Positions 24,161 through 33,114 of a stretch of DNA of 64,000 nucleotides are shown piece by piece; within the stretch, counting starts at the first letter, position 1; the number at the start of each line of letters is the position of its first letter. Source of the DNA: JAFGLZ01 sp964390905 (lineage in GTDB: Bacteria; Planctomycetota; Phycisphaerae; UBA1845; JAFGLZ01); NCBI GenBank assembly GCA_964390905.1, contig CAYMLO010000031.1, forward strand, positions 1-64,000, given 5' to 3'. A model generated the notes under the pieces. That model saw only the letters and a program-made list of their open reading frames with translations. It was not told the DNA's origin and did not search any database. The translations under genes were made by a program, and so were the position numbers.

Positions 24161-26104
24161 ATGAGAGACAGAGCAATGATTGGAACTGCAAGGTACTCGG
24201 CTGCACTGCGTGGAAGCCAGGACGAAGGTCCGGACAGGCGCTTCAGAAGGATCATGCACGTGCTGGTGGCTCTCAACGTGGTTTCCTTTGCTTTGATCCT
24301 GTGTGTGCGCCCTGTTCGGGCGGATCACGCGTCGATGTGGGCGGGGCGCGCAACGAGACCCGTACCTGCAGGCGCGAAGGTCACGTTGGAACTCGACCGT
24401 CCCGACTACTTCCTCGGCGAGAACGTGCTGGTGCATTTCGTCCTTCAGAACACGGGCGACACGCCGTTCGCGGCCTCGTGGGGCGGTGACTATCGAGGGG
24501 CAAGCCGACATCTGCGGTTCAAGGTCGTCGCGACAGACGAGGCCGGACAAGCGGCTGAGGATCCCGATCCTTCGCCTGTGTGCATGGGCGGCATCGGCGG
24601 ACCGAAGAAGCTCGAGCCTGGCGATAGGTTCACCACGTCATTGCCCCTGATGCGCTACTGCGACATCGTGAAGCCAGGTGTCTACACGATCCGGGCCACG
24701 CATGATTTCGGTTGGAAGGAAGGCGAGCGCAAACGGCCCGTTGGCGAGACCAAGATCACGTTCAAGATGCCCAATCCTCAACAGGCAAGACAGATCGTCA
24801 GCAACATGGCGAGACTCCCTGATCGGCCAAACGCCGCCTGGGGCAAGCGTTCGAGTCCTTACGCAGACTTCCGCTGCCTGAGGCATCCCATCTACCTGGA
24901 CATCCTGGCAGACCTTGCTCGGGACGGAGACGCGCGGGCCGTCGTGAGCGTTGGACTGATCCCGACGCTGAAGGCCAACAAGGCGCTTATCCAACTGGCG
25001 GGAAGCGCGGACAAAGAACTGGCACTGAAGGCCGCGACAACGCTCAATCGTCGGTTGCCATATCCTGAGTCCCACTACCTACCGGCTCCTCGCGGCTCGT
25101 CCAAGAAACCCCAATTGAGCATCCGTGGCAGACTTGTGGAGCGTGCCTGGGACGAGAAACTGATTCCGGAGGTACGTAGGCTTGCGGCAAAACTGCTTGA
25201 AAGCGAAGACCTCCCCACCGTTGCGGCCGCAGCCTTCATGATCACGTCGGTAGGTACGAAGGAAGACGCCCCTGCGGTTCTGGCAGGCATCAACAGGGCC
25301 AGGAACCCAACCTTCAGAAATCGAACCGGGCCGAAAGACAACATCCTGAACGTACCACAGCCAATTCGCGAACTGTTGCGGGCACTGGATGCCCTTCGCA
25401 CCCGCGGGTACGCGCTCGGTGAACATGTTTCCGGGGACGCCGAGATACTGCTCTACTTCCACATTCTCCGAGGCGATCCTTCCCCCAGGCCGGGGCGCTA
25501 CCGCCAGCTTCTGGAGGCCTTCGGTTCATCAAGCTGGTTCCCGATTCGCGAGGCTGCGGTCCGCTCGATACCGAAGACCATCCCCCCTGAATACAGGAGC
25601 TTCGTACTGGAACGGCTCGAAGACAAGGATTTGGGGGTCTGCCGTGCGGCATGTACGGCTGCCGGGATGTCGAAGGATACGAGATTCCTGCAACCCCTGC
25701 TTGATCTTATTGCGACCGAGCAACACGAGTGGCTCCTGCGGGAGGCCGGCAACGCAGCTCGAGAACTCATGCCCGGCACGGGATTGGCCCTTCTGGAAGT
25801 GTGGGCTGACAGGCTTGCAGACGCGAATCTCTATCACCTCGCGCTTGACGCTTTGCAGAACGTGCTGGATGTGCCCTCCGGCGGCTACTCCGGTCGCAGC
25901 GATCTGCGCCGCGCCGAGCGGCTCCAACTTCGGAAGGCGTGGAAGGCGTTCCTTGCTCTGCACGCCGACGAGATTCGCGCGGGCAAGCGCTTCAAGCTCA
26001 GCGATCCGGCGGTCACCCCCGCGTTGGTTGGCCGCGCTCGCTCGTGGCGACTGCCGGACGGAACGTCTTGGCCAGCGTCGGCCAAGAAGACCGCACCCCA
26101 TTGA
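24161..26104 (+). CDS. Exported or membrane-anchored HEAT-repeat protein
   Basis: A 647-residue protein. A hydrophobic segment (VLVALNVVSFALILCVRPVRA, about residues 30-50, in two halves) follows a basic N-terminus and is either a long signal peptide or an anchor. Residues about 65-210 form a beta-sandwich (VTLELDRPDYFLGENVLVHF, GVYTIRATHDFGW), and from about 260 onward there are helical HEAT-type repeats (LVERAWDEKLIPEVRRLAAK, IREAAVRSIPKTI, VLERLEDKDLGVCRAACTAA). Such proteins are usually binding scaffolds. I chose the ATG at 24161 because AGGAGG lies 9 nt before it. No catalytic motif is seen. Confidence 0.65.
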   Translation: MRDRAMIGTARYSAALRGSQDEGPDRRFRRIMHVLVALNVVSFALILCVRPVRADHASMWAGRATRPVPAGAKVTLELDRPDYFLGENVLVHFVLQNTGDTPFAASWGGDYRGASRHLRFKVVATDEAGQAAEDPDPSPVCMGGIGGPKKLEPGDRFTTSLPLMRYCDIVKPGVYTIRATHDFGWKEGERKRPVGETKITFKMPNPQQARQIVSNMARLPDRPNAAWGKRSSPYADFRCLRHPIYLDILADLARDGDARAVVSVGLIPTLKANKALIQLAGSADKELALKAATTLNRRLPYPESHYLPAPRGSSKKPQLSIRGRLVERAWDEKLIPEVRRLAAKLLESEDLPTVAAAAFMITSVGTKEDAPAVLAGINRARNPTFRNRTGPKDNILNVPQPIRELLRALDALRTRGYALGEHVSGDAEILLYFHILRGDPSPRPGRYRQLLEAFGSSSWFPIREAAVRSIPKTIPPEYRSFVLERLEDKDLGVCRAACTAAGMSKDTRFLQPLLDLIATEQHEWLLREAGNAARELMPGTGLALLEVWADRLADANLYHLALDALQNVLDVPSGGYSGRSDLRRAERLQLRKAWKAFLALHADEIRAGKRFKLSDPAVTPALVGRARSWRLPDGTSWPASAKKTAPH

Positions 26105-26213
26105 GGCACATCGAACAAAGCCCTGGGGGCGATGTCCTAGGCGCAGATGAGCGATCCGCGGTAGAGTGCTTGATCCTGTGGCAGGATTCCTCGGGGCTCA
26201 GGGAGTCAATCCT

Positions 26214-27323
26214 ATGTTGACATCATCGCGGATCGGCGTGGCCGTCTGTCTTGGCGTATGCCTCGGCTTGGTCGATGTCGCCCGAGCGGCGGAGCCGTCG
26301 GGGGCGTGGCGGGGGGTTCATATCATGGCTTGGGGGCCGGCTGGGGGGCCGGAAGGGATTGCTCCACTCAAACGCGCGATCGCCGAGGTGCTGGTCCCGC
26401 TGGGCGTGAACGTCATCGTCTACGAGGTGGACTACAACTTTGAGTTCCAGTCGCATCCGGAACTCCGCTACCCGAAGGTGATCACCAAGGCCCAGGCCCG
26501 AGACCTGGCGGCGTTTTGTCGCAGGCACGGCGTGCGGCTGATCCCGCAGTTCAACTGCCTCGGGCACCAGTCCTGGGTCCGGCAGAACGTCGTCTTCCCC
26601 CTGATGACCCAGTACCCCGAGCTGGAGGAGGTGCCGAACCTGCCCAAGCAGCGGGCGGACAAGACGCTCAAGAGCTGGTGCCCGCTGCATCCGAAGGTCA
26701 ACCGGATCGTGTTCGCGCTGATCGACGAGCTGATCGACGCCTTCGGCGCCGACGCGTTTCACGTCGGGATGGACGAGGTGCTCGTCATCGCCAGCGACCG
26801 GTGTCCGCGCTGTCGCGGCAAGTCCCCTGCCATGCTGTTTGCGCAAGCCGTCAACGACCTGCATCGCCATCTTGTCAAGGAGAAGGGCCTGACGATGCTC
26901 ATGTGGGGTGATCGGCTGCTGGACGCCAGCAAGAAGGGGATGGGCCGCGGCTGGGAGGCGAGCGAACTCGGTACGGCCAAGGCCATCGAGATGATCCCCA
27001 AGGACATCATCATCTGCGACTGGCACTACAGCGTGCAGAAGGACTATCCCTCCGTGCGGGCATTTCAGGCGAAGGGGTTCCGCGTCTGGCCGGCGAGCTG
27101 GAAGAACGCCGAGGCCGCCGTAGCCCTGGTGGACTGCGCCCAGCGCGACGCCACCGAGCGGATGCTGGGCCACCTGTGCACCTCGTGGGTCCTCACGCCC
27201 GGGACGTTTGCGCGGGCCTTGCTCGGCGAGGGCGACCCGGCCAAGACGAAGGCGCGGGCGGCACCGGCGGCCGCGGCCGTACGGGCCTGCATGAGGAGAC
27301 TGTCGCGGCGCCCGGAAGGCTAA
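26214..27323 (+). CDS. Secreted GH20-like beta-N-acetylhexosaminidase domain protein
   Basis: A 369-residue protein with signal peptide (SSRIGVAVCLGVCLGLVDVARA) and a TIM-barrel resembling GH20. VNVIVYEVDYNFEFQSHPEL, LAAFCRRHGVRLIPQFNCLGHQ in two parts, and the catalytic Asp-Glu pair in DAFHVGMDEVLVI (compare HIGGDEV in GH20). It lacks the usual N-terminal GH20b domain, so substrate and even activity are uncertain. The ATG at 26214 follows AGGGAG. Its stop codon is separated by one base from copy 2 of the 137-bp repeat. Confidence 0.75.
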   Translation: MLTSSRIGVAVCLGVCLGLVDVARAAEPSGAWRGVHIMAWGPAGGPEGIAPLKRAIAEVLVPLGVNVIVYEVDYNFEFQSHPELRYPKVITKAQARDLAAFCRRHGVRLIPQFNCLGHQSWVRQNVVFPLMTQYPELEEVPNLPKQRADKTLKSWCPLHPKVNRIVFALIDELIDAFGADAFHVGMDEVLVIASDRCPRCRGKSPAMLFAQAVNDLHRHLVKEKGLTMLMWGDRLLDASKKGMGRGWEASELGTAKAIEMIPKDIIICDWHYSVQKDYPSVRAFQAKGFRVWPASWKNAEAAVALVDCAQRDATERMLGHLCTSWVLTPGTFARALLGEGDPAKTKARAAPAAAAVRACMRRLSRRPEG

Positions 27324-27324
27324 T

Positions 27325-27461
27325 GGTCAGTCACCTGCGAAGTCGCGGGGCGTCGTGGATGTTAGACCCCAGGCTTCAGACTTCAGGCTTCAGGTCTTCG
27401 CTTCTGATCCATCGCGCCAGCCCTGTGGCCTGACGCCTGAAGCCTAAGCCCTGCAGTGTCA
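27325..27461. repeat. 137-bp dispersed repeat, copy 2
   Basis: Same orientation and length as 23972-24108, starting GGTCAGTCACCTGCGAAG and ending GCAGTGTCA. It begins one base after the stop codon of the GH20-like gene, much as copy 1 begins directly after the cut integrase fragment, so the repeat may favour 3' ends of genes. Confidence 0.75.
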
Positions 27462-27485
27462 GGCAGGCGGAAGGTACTGCTGACG

Positions 27486-27516
27486 GTCAAGCCCTGCCCG
27501 AAGGCACAGGGCTGAC
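27486..27516. terminator. Hairpin between convergent genes
   Basis: GTCAAGCCCTG (27486-27496) pairs with CAGGGCTGAC (27507-27516) with one bulged A. It lies between the plus-strand GH20-like gene and the minus-strand propeller gene and could end transcription from either side. No U-tract follows. Confidence 0.4.
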
Positions 27517-27596
27517 TGACCCCTAGACGTCGAATCGGTCCCGGTTCGGGTTCGAACGTTAGCTAGTTCGTTGGCACCTGTGCCTACGTCATGACC

Positions 27597-29132
27597 TCAG
27601 TCTGTCACTTGGAAGGCATACAGGGCGCCGGTGCGGAGGCAGAATCGAAGGGCCAGTGGTCCCCGCTTGCTCAAGTCCTTCCATGCCTTCGTCCCCGCCG
27701 GGCTTTCCCAGACCGCCCGGTACCTCAGCGCGTCGTGGGCGATGAGGCGGCAGCGGTTCCGCTCGAAGCCCGGGAGCACCTTACCGGAAGCGTCCAGCAC
27801 TTCGACCTTCAGATCCCCGGCGGCCACCTGAGCGTTGATGAGCAGGTCCTGGCCGCGGGTCAGGAGCGGCTTGGTCTGTAGAACCCCCTCCGCGTTGGCC
27901 TGTGACGGGATCATGGCCACGAATCGATCGGCCGGCAACGTGGCCAGGCAGATGCCGCCCAGGTTGCGCTTGCTCTTGTTGGCCTGCAAGAACGCCTTGA
28001 CCTTCTCGCGGCGATCAGCTCCTTGCCCCTGGCCGAACCGCGATCCCTCGTAGTAGATGTAGACCGTATCGTCCTTCATCGCGAAGGCCGACCTTGGGGA
28101 GATCATCTCCCGGTCGTAGTCCGCCGGACCGTTCGGGATGAAGACGGCACGGTCGGCCACGCGGTGCCAGTTCCAACCGTCGCGGCTGCAGATGAGTTGG
28201 ACGTCTTCGGTGCTCGTCTTGTTGTCCTTCCGGAGCATGTGCATGACGCCGGCCATGCCGATCATGATCGGGCCGTATTGGCTCACCATGACGTGGTGAA
28301 ACTGGGTGAAGGGATAGCCGTCGCGCTGGTCGGTGATGACCACCTTCTTCCGCGGCGTCCAGCGATCGAAATCGAGGCTCTCCAGGATGCCCGTCGATCG
28401 GATGTGGCCCGCCATGGCCTCGTGGCGGTCCTGCGCCCGGCAGAAGCCGAAGTACTTCCGCAGCGGCGGCGACCACACGAGACTCGGCGGGTTGTCACAC
28501 TTGCCGTTGAAGATGAGCTTGGGTTCGGTCCAGTGAAGCCCGTCTTTGGACGACGCGACGTGCAAGCCATAGTGGGCGCGGTTGTCCGGCGTCTGGCGGT
28601 GCGTGAAGAACATCTTGTACGGCCGCGCGGCGTCGTGTGGGGTCTTGATGACGGCCGGGAAGAGGCATTCGGCGTCCTTGGTGGCCGGGCCCTTCGAAAC
28701 GATGTTGGTCGGCAGATGGCCCTCGAAGTCGCGCAAGCGCATCATCGGCTTGCGCCACGTGACGCCGTCGGATGATTCGGCGGTGCACAGGTACCCGAAG
28801 TTGTCCGCGTACTTGGCCTTGTCCATCAGGACCGTGTACCACATCCGGAACTTGCCGGACCGATCGTCGTAGACGACGCTGCCGGCGTCCATTCTCGACC
28901 GCTCCCAGGGGTGTTCGGGCACCAGGCCCAGCGGGTTGGCCGGATGCTTGCGCGGCTGCTCCAATCTTCTGGTCAGATTCTGCGTGTGGTCGATGCAGTG
29001 GTCGTCCAGGAAGAGCTGCGGAGCGTTGGAGATTGTGATGGGCATGGGCTTTGGACTCGGCTTGTCGGCTGCCTGCACCGGTAGGGAAAGGCTCACCAGC
29101 AAGCCGACCGCCGAGGGTGTCTTGACGTTCAT
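27597..29132 (-). CDS. Secreted GH32/43-like propeller protein, paralog of 2362-3828
   Basis: A 511-residue exported protein: signal peptide to about residue 22 (LLVSLSLPVQAADKP), then PQLFLDDHCIDHTQNLTRRL, HPWERSRMDAGSVVYDDRSG and FRMWYT, the same N-terminal pattern as the product of 2362-3828. Propeller blade motifs are SSDGVTWRKP, SKDGLHWTEP and SRDGWNWHRV. The C-terminal beta-sandwich (LLINAQVAAGDLKVEVLDAS ... LRFCLRTGALYAFQ) is also shared. Likely an extracellular glycan-active or sialidase-like enzyme, but the catalytic acids cannot be assigned with confidence. Confidence 0.7.
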   Translation of the reverse strand: MNVKTPSAVGLLVSLSLPVQAADKPSPKPMPITISNAPQLFLDDHCIDHTQNLTRRLEQPRKHPANPLGLVPEHPWERSRMDAGSVVYDDRSGKFRMWYTVLMDKAKYADNFGYLCTAESSDGVTWRKPMMRLRDFEGHLPTNIVSKGPATKDAECLFPAVIKTPHDAARPYKMFFTHRQTPDNRAHYGLHVASSKDGLHWTEPKLIFNGKCDNPPSLVWSPPLRKYFGFCRAQDRHEAMAGHIRSTGILESLDFDRWTPRKKVVITDQRDGYPFTQFHHVMVSQYGPIMIGMAGVMHMLRKDNKTSTEDVQLICSRDGWNWHRVADRAVFIPNGPADYDREMISPRSAFAMKDDTVYIYYEGSRFGQGQGADRREKVKAFLQANKSKRNLGGICLATLPADRFVAMIPSQANAEGVLQTKPLLTRGQDLLINAQVAAGDLKVEVLDASGKVLPGFERNRCRLIAHDALRYRAVWESPAGTKAWKDLSKRGPLALRFCLRTGALYAFQVTD

Positions 29133-29179
29133 GGGCTGTCGCTCCTTAGTTGCGGGAGGATACCGCCAGGGCAGACGGT

Positions 29180-29241
29180 GGGTCCAGGGGTGAGGTGTTG
29201 GGGTTTAGGGTTTTGGGTTCAGGGTCTAGGATCTGGGGAGG
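29180..29241 (+). other. G-rich, telomere-like tract
   Basis: The plus strand carries repeated G-runs in a degenerate GGGTTYA pattern (GGGGTTTAGGGTTTTGGGTT, then CAGGGTCTAGG and GGGGAGG). Six or more runs of at least three G lie within 60 nt, enough for a G-quadruplex. It sits between two divergent genes, 50-110 nt upstream of the minus-strand propeller gene and about 150 nt upstream of the plus-strand oxidoreductase gene. Confidence 0.5.
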
Positions 29242-29389
29242 TACACCGAGGGCATCGCTGGGCTTCGCCCTGGGCTGCGTTCCGGCGCTCTCTTCCGGGG
29301 GGTGAGACACGGGGATTCGGGCTGGGTTTCTCGCTACAATGTGTGCGACTTGTCGGCGGTAGATCGGGCGTTTCTCTGGGAGGATTGCG

Positions 29390-30775
29390 ATGAGTGAGAA
29401 GGTTACGCGACGGACGTTCGTCAAGGGAAGCGGTGCTGCGGCGCTGACGGCCTTTGGGGCACCGCGGGTCGTGTCCAGTTCGGTGTTGGGCGCGCGGGCA
29501 CCCAGCAAGTGCATCAACGTGGGCGTCATCGGGACGGGCACGCGTGGCATCCCGGATATGCAGCTGTTCATGAAGAACGACGACGTCCGCGTGCTGGCCC
29601 TCTGCGACGTCAACACCGGCAGCTACGGCTACCGGGACGAGAAGCGCTTCATGGGCCGCCAGCCCGCCCTGGAGACCGCCAACAAGTACTACGCCGACAA
29701 GACGAAGTCGGGCACGTTCAAGGGCGTCGACGCGTACAACGACTTCCGCAAGATCATCGAGCGTCGCGACATCGACGCCGTGGTCATCGTCGCCCCCGAC
29801 CACTGGCACGGCGTGATGACGATCATGGCGGCGGAGGCCGGCAAGGACATCTTCTGTCAGAAGCCGCTCTCGCTGACGATTCACGACGGGCAGGAGATGG
29901 TCAAGGCGGTGCGGAAGCACAAGCGCATCCTGCAGACCGCAAGCCAGTTCAGATCCAACCCGCTGATCCGGTTCGGCTGTGAGCTGGTCCGCAACGGGCG
30001 CATCGGCAAGCTCAAGACCATCAAGACGTACATCGCGTTGAACAACAAGAAGGGGCCGGGCCCGGGCTGGAAACCGATGCCCGTGCCCAAGGGATTCGAC
30101 TACGAGATGTGGCTCGGCCCCGCGCCCAAGGTGCCCTATCACGAGAAGCGCTGCATCTACAAGTTCCGCTTCAACCTCGACTACTCCGGCGGCCAGATCA
30201 CCAACTTCGGGGCGCACTCGATCGACATGGCCCAATGGGGCAACGGCACGTGCCTGACCGGACCGGTGGAGGTCGAAGGGCTGCACGCCAAGTGGCCTCC
30301 GAAGGGCAGTCTGTTCAACACGGCGCTGGAATCCAAGTTCCGGGTCCGCTACGCCAACGACGTGGAGCTAACGTGCGAGAGCGCACCCCCGCATCTCGGA
30401 GCGCGCTTCGAGGGCACCGAAGGCTGGGTGCAGGTCGGTAGGAAGCTGGAAACGCATCCCAAGTCGCTGGCGACCTCGACGATCGGCCCCAACGAGATCC
30501 ACCTCCCGCGAGGCAACCCGGCCCGCAAGAACAATAGGCCCGGACCCTACTACGCCGAGCACGTCCGCAACTTCATCGACGCGGTCAAGACGCGGAAAGA
30601 CCCGATCGAGCCCGTGGAGATCGGCCATCGGACGGCCAGCGTCTGCCATCTGGGCAACATCGCCATCAGGCTCATGCGAAAGCTCCAGTGGGACCCCGAC
30701 AAGGAACGGTTCGTCAACGACGACGAGGCAAACGCGATGCTCAGCCGCCCGATCCGTCCGCCGTGGAATCTCTAG
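29390..30775 (+). CDS. Tat-exported Gfo/Idh/MocA-family oxidoreductase (2)
   Basis: A 461-residue protein with Tat signal (TRRTFVKGSGAAALTAFGA). The Rossmann loop is GVIGTGTRGIPD, and the EKP position reads CQKPLS (Gln in place of Glu), a common planctomycetal variant. DHWHGVMTIMAAEAGKDIF and the C-terminal GGQITNFGAHSIDMAQW complete the pattern of this widespread exported subgroup. It should act on a sugar-like substrate with a tightly bound NAD(P). The ATG at 29390 follows GGGAGG. The MttB-family gene starts 12 nt after its stop on the same strand, so the two are very likely one operon. Confidence 0.85.
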   Translation: MSEKVTRRTFVKGSGAAALTAFGAPRVVSSSVLGARAPSKCINVGVIGTGTRGIPDMQLFMKNDDVRVLALCDVNTGSYGYRDEKRFMGRQPALETANKYYADKTKSGTFKGVDAYNDFRKIIERRDIDAVVIVAPDHWHGVMTIMAAEAGKDIFCQKPLSLTIHDGQEMVKAVRKHKRILQTASQFRSNPLIRFGCELVRNGRIGKLKTIKTYIALNNKKGPGPGWKPMPVPKGFDYEMWLGPAPKVPYHEKRCIYKFRFNLDYSGGQITNFGAHSIDMAQWGNGTCLTGPVEVEGLHAKWPPKGSLFNTALESKFRVRYANDVELTCESAPPHLGARFEGTEGWVQVGRKLETHPKSLATSTIGPNEIHLPRGNPARKNNRPGPYYAEHVRNFIDAVKTRKDPIEPVEIGHRTASVCHLGNIAIRLMRKLQWDPDKERFVNDDEANAMLSRPIRPPWNL

Positions 30776-30786
30776 AGGCAAGCGCC

Positions 30787-32190
30787 GTGTCGATCCTGAC
30801 CCCAAGTGACATCGAGCGGATCAACGAGGAAAGCCTACGCGTCTTGTGGGAGACCGGCGTGCAGGTGGACGACGCCGCCATCGTGACGCTCTTACAAGAG
30901 CACGGCTGCTCGGTCGTCGATGATACGTGCGTGGTGCGCTTCCCGCGGGACATCGTCTACAACGCCCTGAAACAGTGCCCCCGAGAGATCAAGTTGGCCA
31001 GCCTCGACGGTGAGGTGACGATGCTCATCGCGGGCGGGCCGAGCGTGTTCTGGACGGGCAACGCAATCAACCTGGCGATCGACAAGCACACAGAGCCGAT
31101 CGACACGGGGCGTTTCGTGGATCTGGTCCACGTGGTCGACGGTCTGGAACACGTGCACGCCATGGTCAGCACGTGCCTGGCCGACGTGCCCGCACCGGTG
31201 CGAGGCCTGGTGGGGATGCGGCTGATCGCCGAGAACTGTCTGAAGCACATTCGGCCCTGCATCTACGACGCCCGCGAGACCCAGGGCATGATCGAGATGG
31301 CCCAGGTGATCCTGGACGGCGGGTCCCTGGCCGATACGCCGATCTTCAGCCTGGGATACACCGCGGTCAGCCCGCTGCGCTGGTCGGCGGTGGCGTTGGC
31401 CGCGTTCCGTGAGAGCTCGGGGCACGGCGTGCCCATGATGGTCAACGCCGAGCCGGCGGGCGGCGTGACGGCGCCGGTCACACTGGCCGGAGAGTTGGTC
31501 GTGGGGAACGCCGAGGCGCTCAGCGGCGTGGTGATCTGTCAGCTCCTGGAGCCGGGCAGGCCGCTGGTGTTCAACATGGGATTCGCGCACGTGATGGACA
31601 TGCAGACCACGACCATGCGAACCGGTGCCGTGGAGAACGGCCTGCTCCAGGCCGCGGGCGCCGAGATCGCCGCGTTCCACGGCCTGCCGAGTGCGGCATG
31701 GCTCAGCACCGAGAGCACCATGGTGAGCGCGGGAGCGGGGTACGAGAACGCCATCACGGGGATGCTGCAGGCATTGAGCCATGCGAACATCATCTGGGGC
31801 ATCGGCAACCTCGAGTCGACCAAGTGCATGTCGTTGGAGATGGCCGTGATCGGCAACGACATCGCCGGTGCCCTGCGGCGGGCCCAGAACGGGATTCGCG
31901 TCGACGATGAGACGCTGGCAACCAACGTGATCCGAGAGATGGGCCAACGGGCAGGATACCTGGACCACCCGCACACGCTGGCCCACTTCAGGCAGGAGTA
32001 CTACTTCCCCCACGTCACCAATCGCCGTCCGCGAGGCAATTGGGAAGCCGTCGGCAGTCCGACCCTCATCGACGAGGCCCGTGCGCGGATTGAGGCGCTC
32101 AGATCGCGTCCGACGCGCACCGTCCTGTCCGACTCGCAACGCAACGAGTTGCTAGCCATTGAACAAACATGGCGACGGGCGTTGACGTAA
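30787..32190 (+). CDS. MttB-family (non-pyrrolysine) corrinoid methyltransferase
   Basis: A 467-residue protein of the trimethylamine methyltransferase family: N-terminal LTPSDIERINEESLRVLWET and GVQVDDAAIVTLLQEHGC, the barrel segments ENCLKHIRPCIYDARET, PMMVNAEPAGGVTAPVTLAG and GLLQAAGAEIAAFHGLPSAA. True trimethylamine MttB proteins decode one UAG as pyrrolysine; here the whole frame is open without TAG, so it belongs to the non-Pyl group, known to include demethylases of glycine betaine and similar quaternary amines. These need a corrinoid partner protein, which is not in the window. GTG at 30787 is the preferred start, since upstream codons overlap the preceding gene. The substrate is unknown. 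Confidence 0.85.
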   Translation: MSILTPSDIERINEESLRVLWETGVQVDDAAIVTLLQEHGCSVVDDTCVVRFPRDIVYNALKQCPREIKLASLDGEVTMLIAGGPSVFWTGNAINLAIDKHTEPIDTGRFVDLVHVVDGLEHVHAMVSTCLADVPAPVRGLVGMRLIAENCLKHIRPCIYDARETQGMIEMAQVILDGGSLADTPIFSLGYTAVSPLRWSAVALAAFRESSGHGVPMMVNAEPAGGVTAPVTLAGELVVGNAEALSGVVICQLLEPGRPLVFNMGFAHVMDMQTTTMRTGAVENGLLQAAGAEIAAFHGLPSAAWLSTESTMVSAGAGYENAITGMLQALSHANIIWGIGNLESTKCMSLEMAVIGNDIAGALRRAQNGIRVDDETLATNVIREMGQRAGYLDHPHTLAHFRQEYYFPHVTNRRPRGNWEAVGSPTLIDEARARIEALRSRPTRTVLSDSQRNELLAIEQTWRRALT

Positions 32191-32312
32191 GGTCCTACGA
32201 CAGCCGGATACGCGAGCCTCCCGCCCTTAACGGGAATCGAACCGCGCGGTAGAATCCTACGTGGCTGTGACAGCAGCCCTTGCCGCAACCGGTTGGCGCA
32301 AGGACTCCATCC

Positions 32313-32567
32313 ATGACCCCGGACGATTTCGAGCGCCAGCGCCGAGATGCGATTCACCGCATGACGCCGGGTGAGCGCTTCCAGAGGTGCTGCGAGTTGT
32401 ACGCTTTCATGCACCAGGCCTTGTCACTCCAGATCGCGGAGGATCATCCTTCCTGGTCCGTAGATGAGGTCAAGTGGCACGTGGCCAAACGAATGTACTT
32501 GACAGACCGTGGCGCCCAGGAGCTGTTGGCGCTCGCAAGGGACCCCAGGCAGCGTGATCGACTTTGA
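32313..32567 (+). CDS. Small protein paired with a nucleotidyltransferase (putative antitoxin)
   Basis: An 84-residue, mostly helical protein: MTPDDFERQRRDAIHRMTPG, ERFQRCCELYAFMHQALSL, then HPSWSVDEVKWHVAKRMYL. The pattern 'tPgeR...l......a......HPdws..ev...va.rl' is common in small proteins encoded before nucleotidyltransferases of the AbiEii/MNT type. It overlaps the next gene by 14 nt, which points to joint translation. A role as antitoxin or chaperone for the enzyme is inferred from this layout only; no DNA-binding fold is visible. Confidence 0.6.
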   Translation: MTPDDFERQRRDAIHRMTPGERFQRCCELYAFMHQALSLQIAEDHPSWSVDEVKWHVAKRMYLTDRGAQELLALARDPRQRDRL

Positions 32568-33114
32568 CGTTACTCTGCATCGCATTGTCTCCGCCCTGAG
32601 CAAGGTGGGGGTCCGCTTCCATCTGACCGGAGGGCTTGCGTCGTCACTATACGGCGAACCCAGGTTCACACAGGATATTGATGTTGTCGTCGATTGCGCA
32701 GGCCGGGGGACGACCGCTTCCGAATTCATCGGAGTCTTGTCCGAGGAGTTCGTGGTAAGCGAAGAAGCCATCGTCGAGGCCATCCGCACTGGCCAGCTGT
32801 TCCAAGCGATCGATCGCGAGACCCTGATCAAGGTGGATCTCCACACGATGCCTCTTATCCCGGGCGAGCTGGACCGAAGCGCGAGGCGGAAGTTCGCGAA
32901 GGGTCTGGAGGTCCCGGTGGTTTCGAAGGAGGACGCCGTTCTCTCGAAGCTGCTGTGGATCAAACAGGGAAGTGAGAAGGGCCGGCAGGATGTCCTGGGA
33001 ATCCTCTTGAGTCAGGGCGATCTCGACATGGCGTACCTCCGGTCCGCGGCTCGCGATCTCGGCGTGCACGGGCTCCTTGCGGAACTGGAGACTCAGGCGG
33101 AGTCAATGAGGTAG
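32554..33114 (+). CDS. Nucleotidyltransferase (AbiEii/MNT-like, putative toxin)
   Basis: A 186-residue nucleotidyltransferase-fold protein. The active-site signature is FHLTGGLASSLYGEPRFTQD followed by IDVVVD, the GG-x(n)-DxD pattern of the polymerase-beta superfamily, with a third acidic residue likely in LIKVDLHT. Later segments (VVSKEDAVLSKLLWIKQGSE, RQDVLGIL) match AbiEii-like and related toxins, which nucleotidylate tRNA. GTG at 32554 is chosen because it begins at the fold's first strand and overlaps the preceding gene by 14 nt. An earlier in-frame ATG would overlap that gene more deeply. Confidence 0.7.
   Translation: MIDFDVTLHRIVSALSKVGVRFHLTGGLASSLYGEPRFTQDIDVVVDCAGRGTTASEFIGVLSEEFVVSEEAIVEAIRTGQLFQAIDRETLIKVDLHTMPLIPGELDRSARRKFAKGLEVPVVSKEDAVLSKLLWIKQGSEKGRQDVLGILLSQGDLDMAYLRSAARDLGVHGLLAELETQAESMR

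Noticed and set aside
27560..27580. GTTAGC-containing sequence as a third attC
   Set aside because: There is no complementary R'' partner and no extrahelical-base pattern nearby.
32215..32265. Reverse-strand T-loop-like sequence (GGTTCGATTCCCG)
   Set aside because: Only the loop resembles a tRNA; the stem halves do not match and no cloverleaf is possible.
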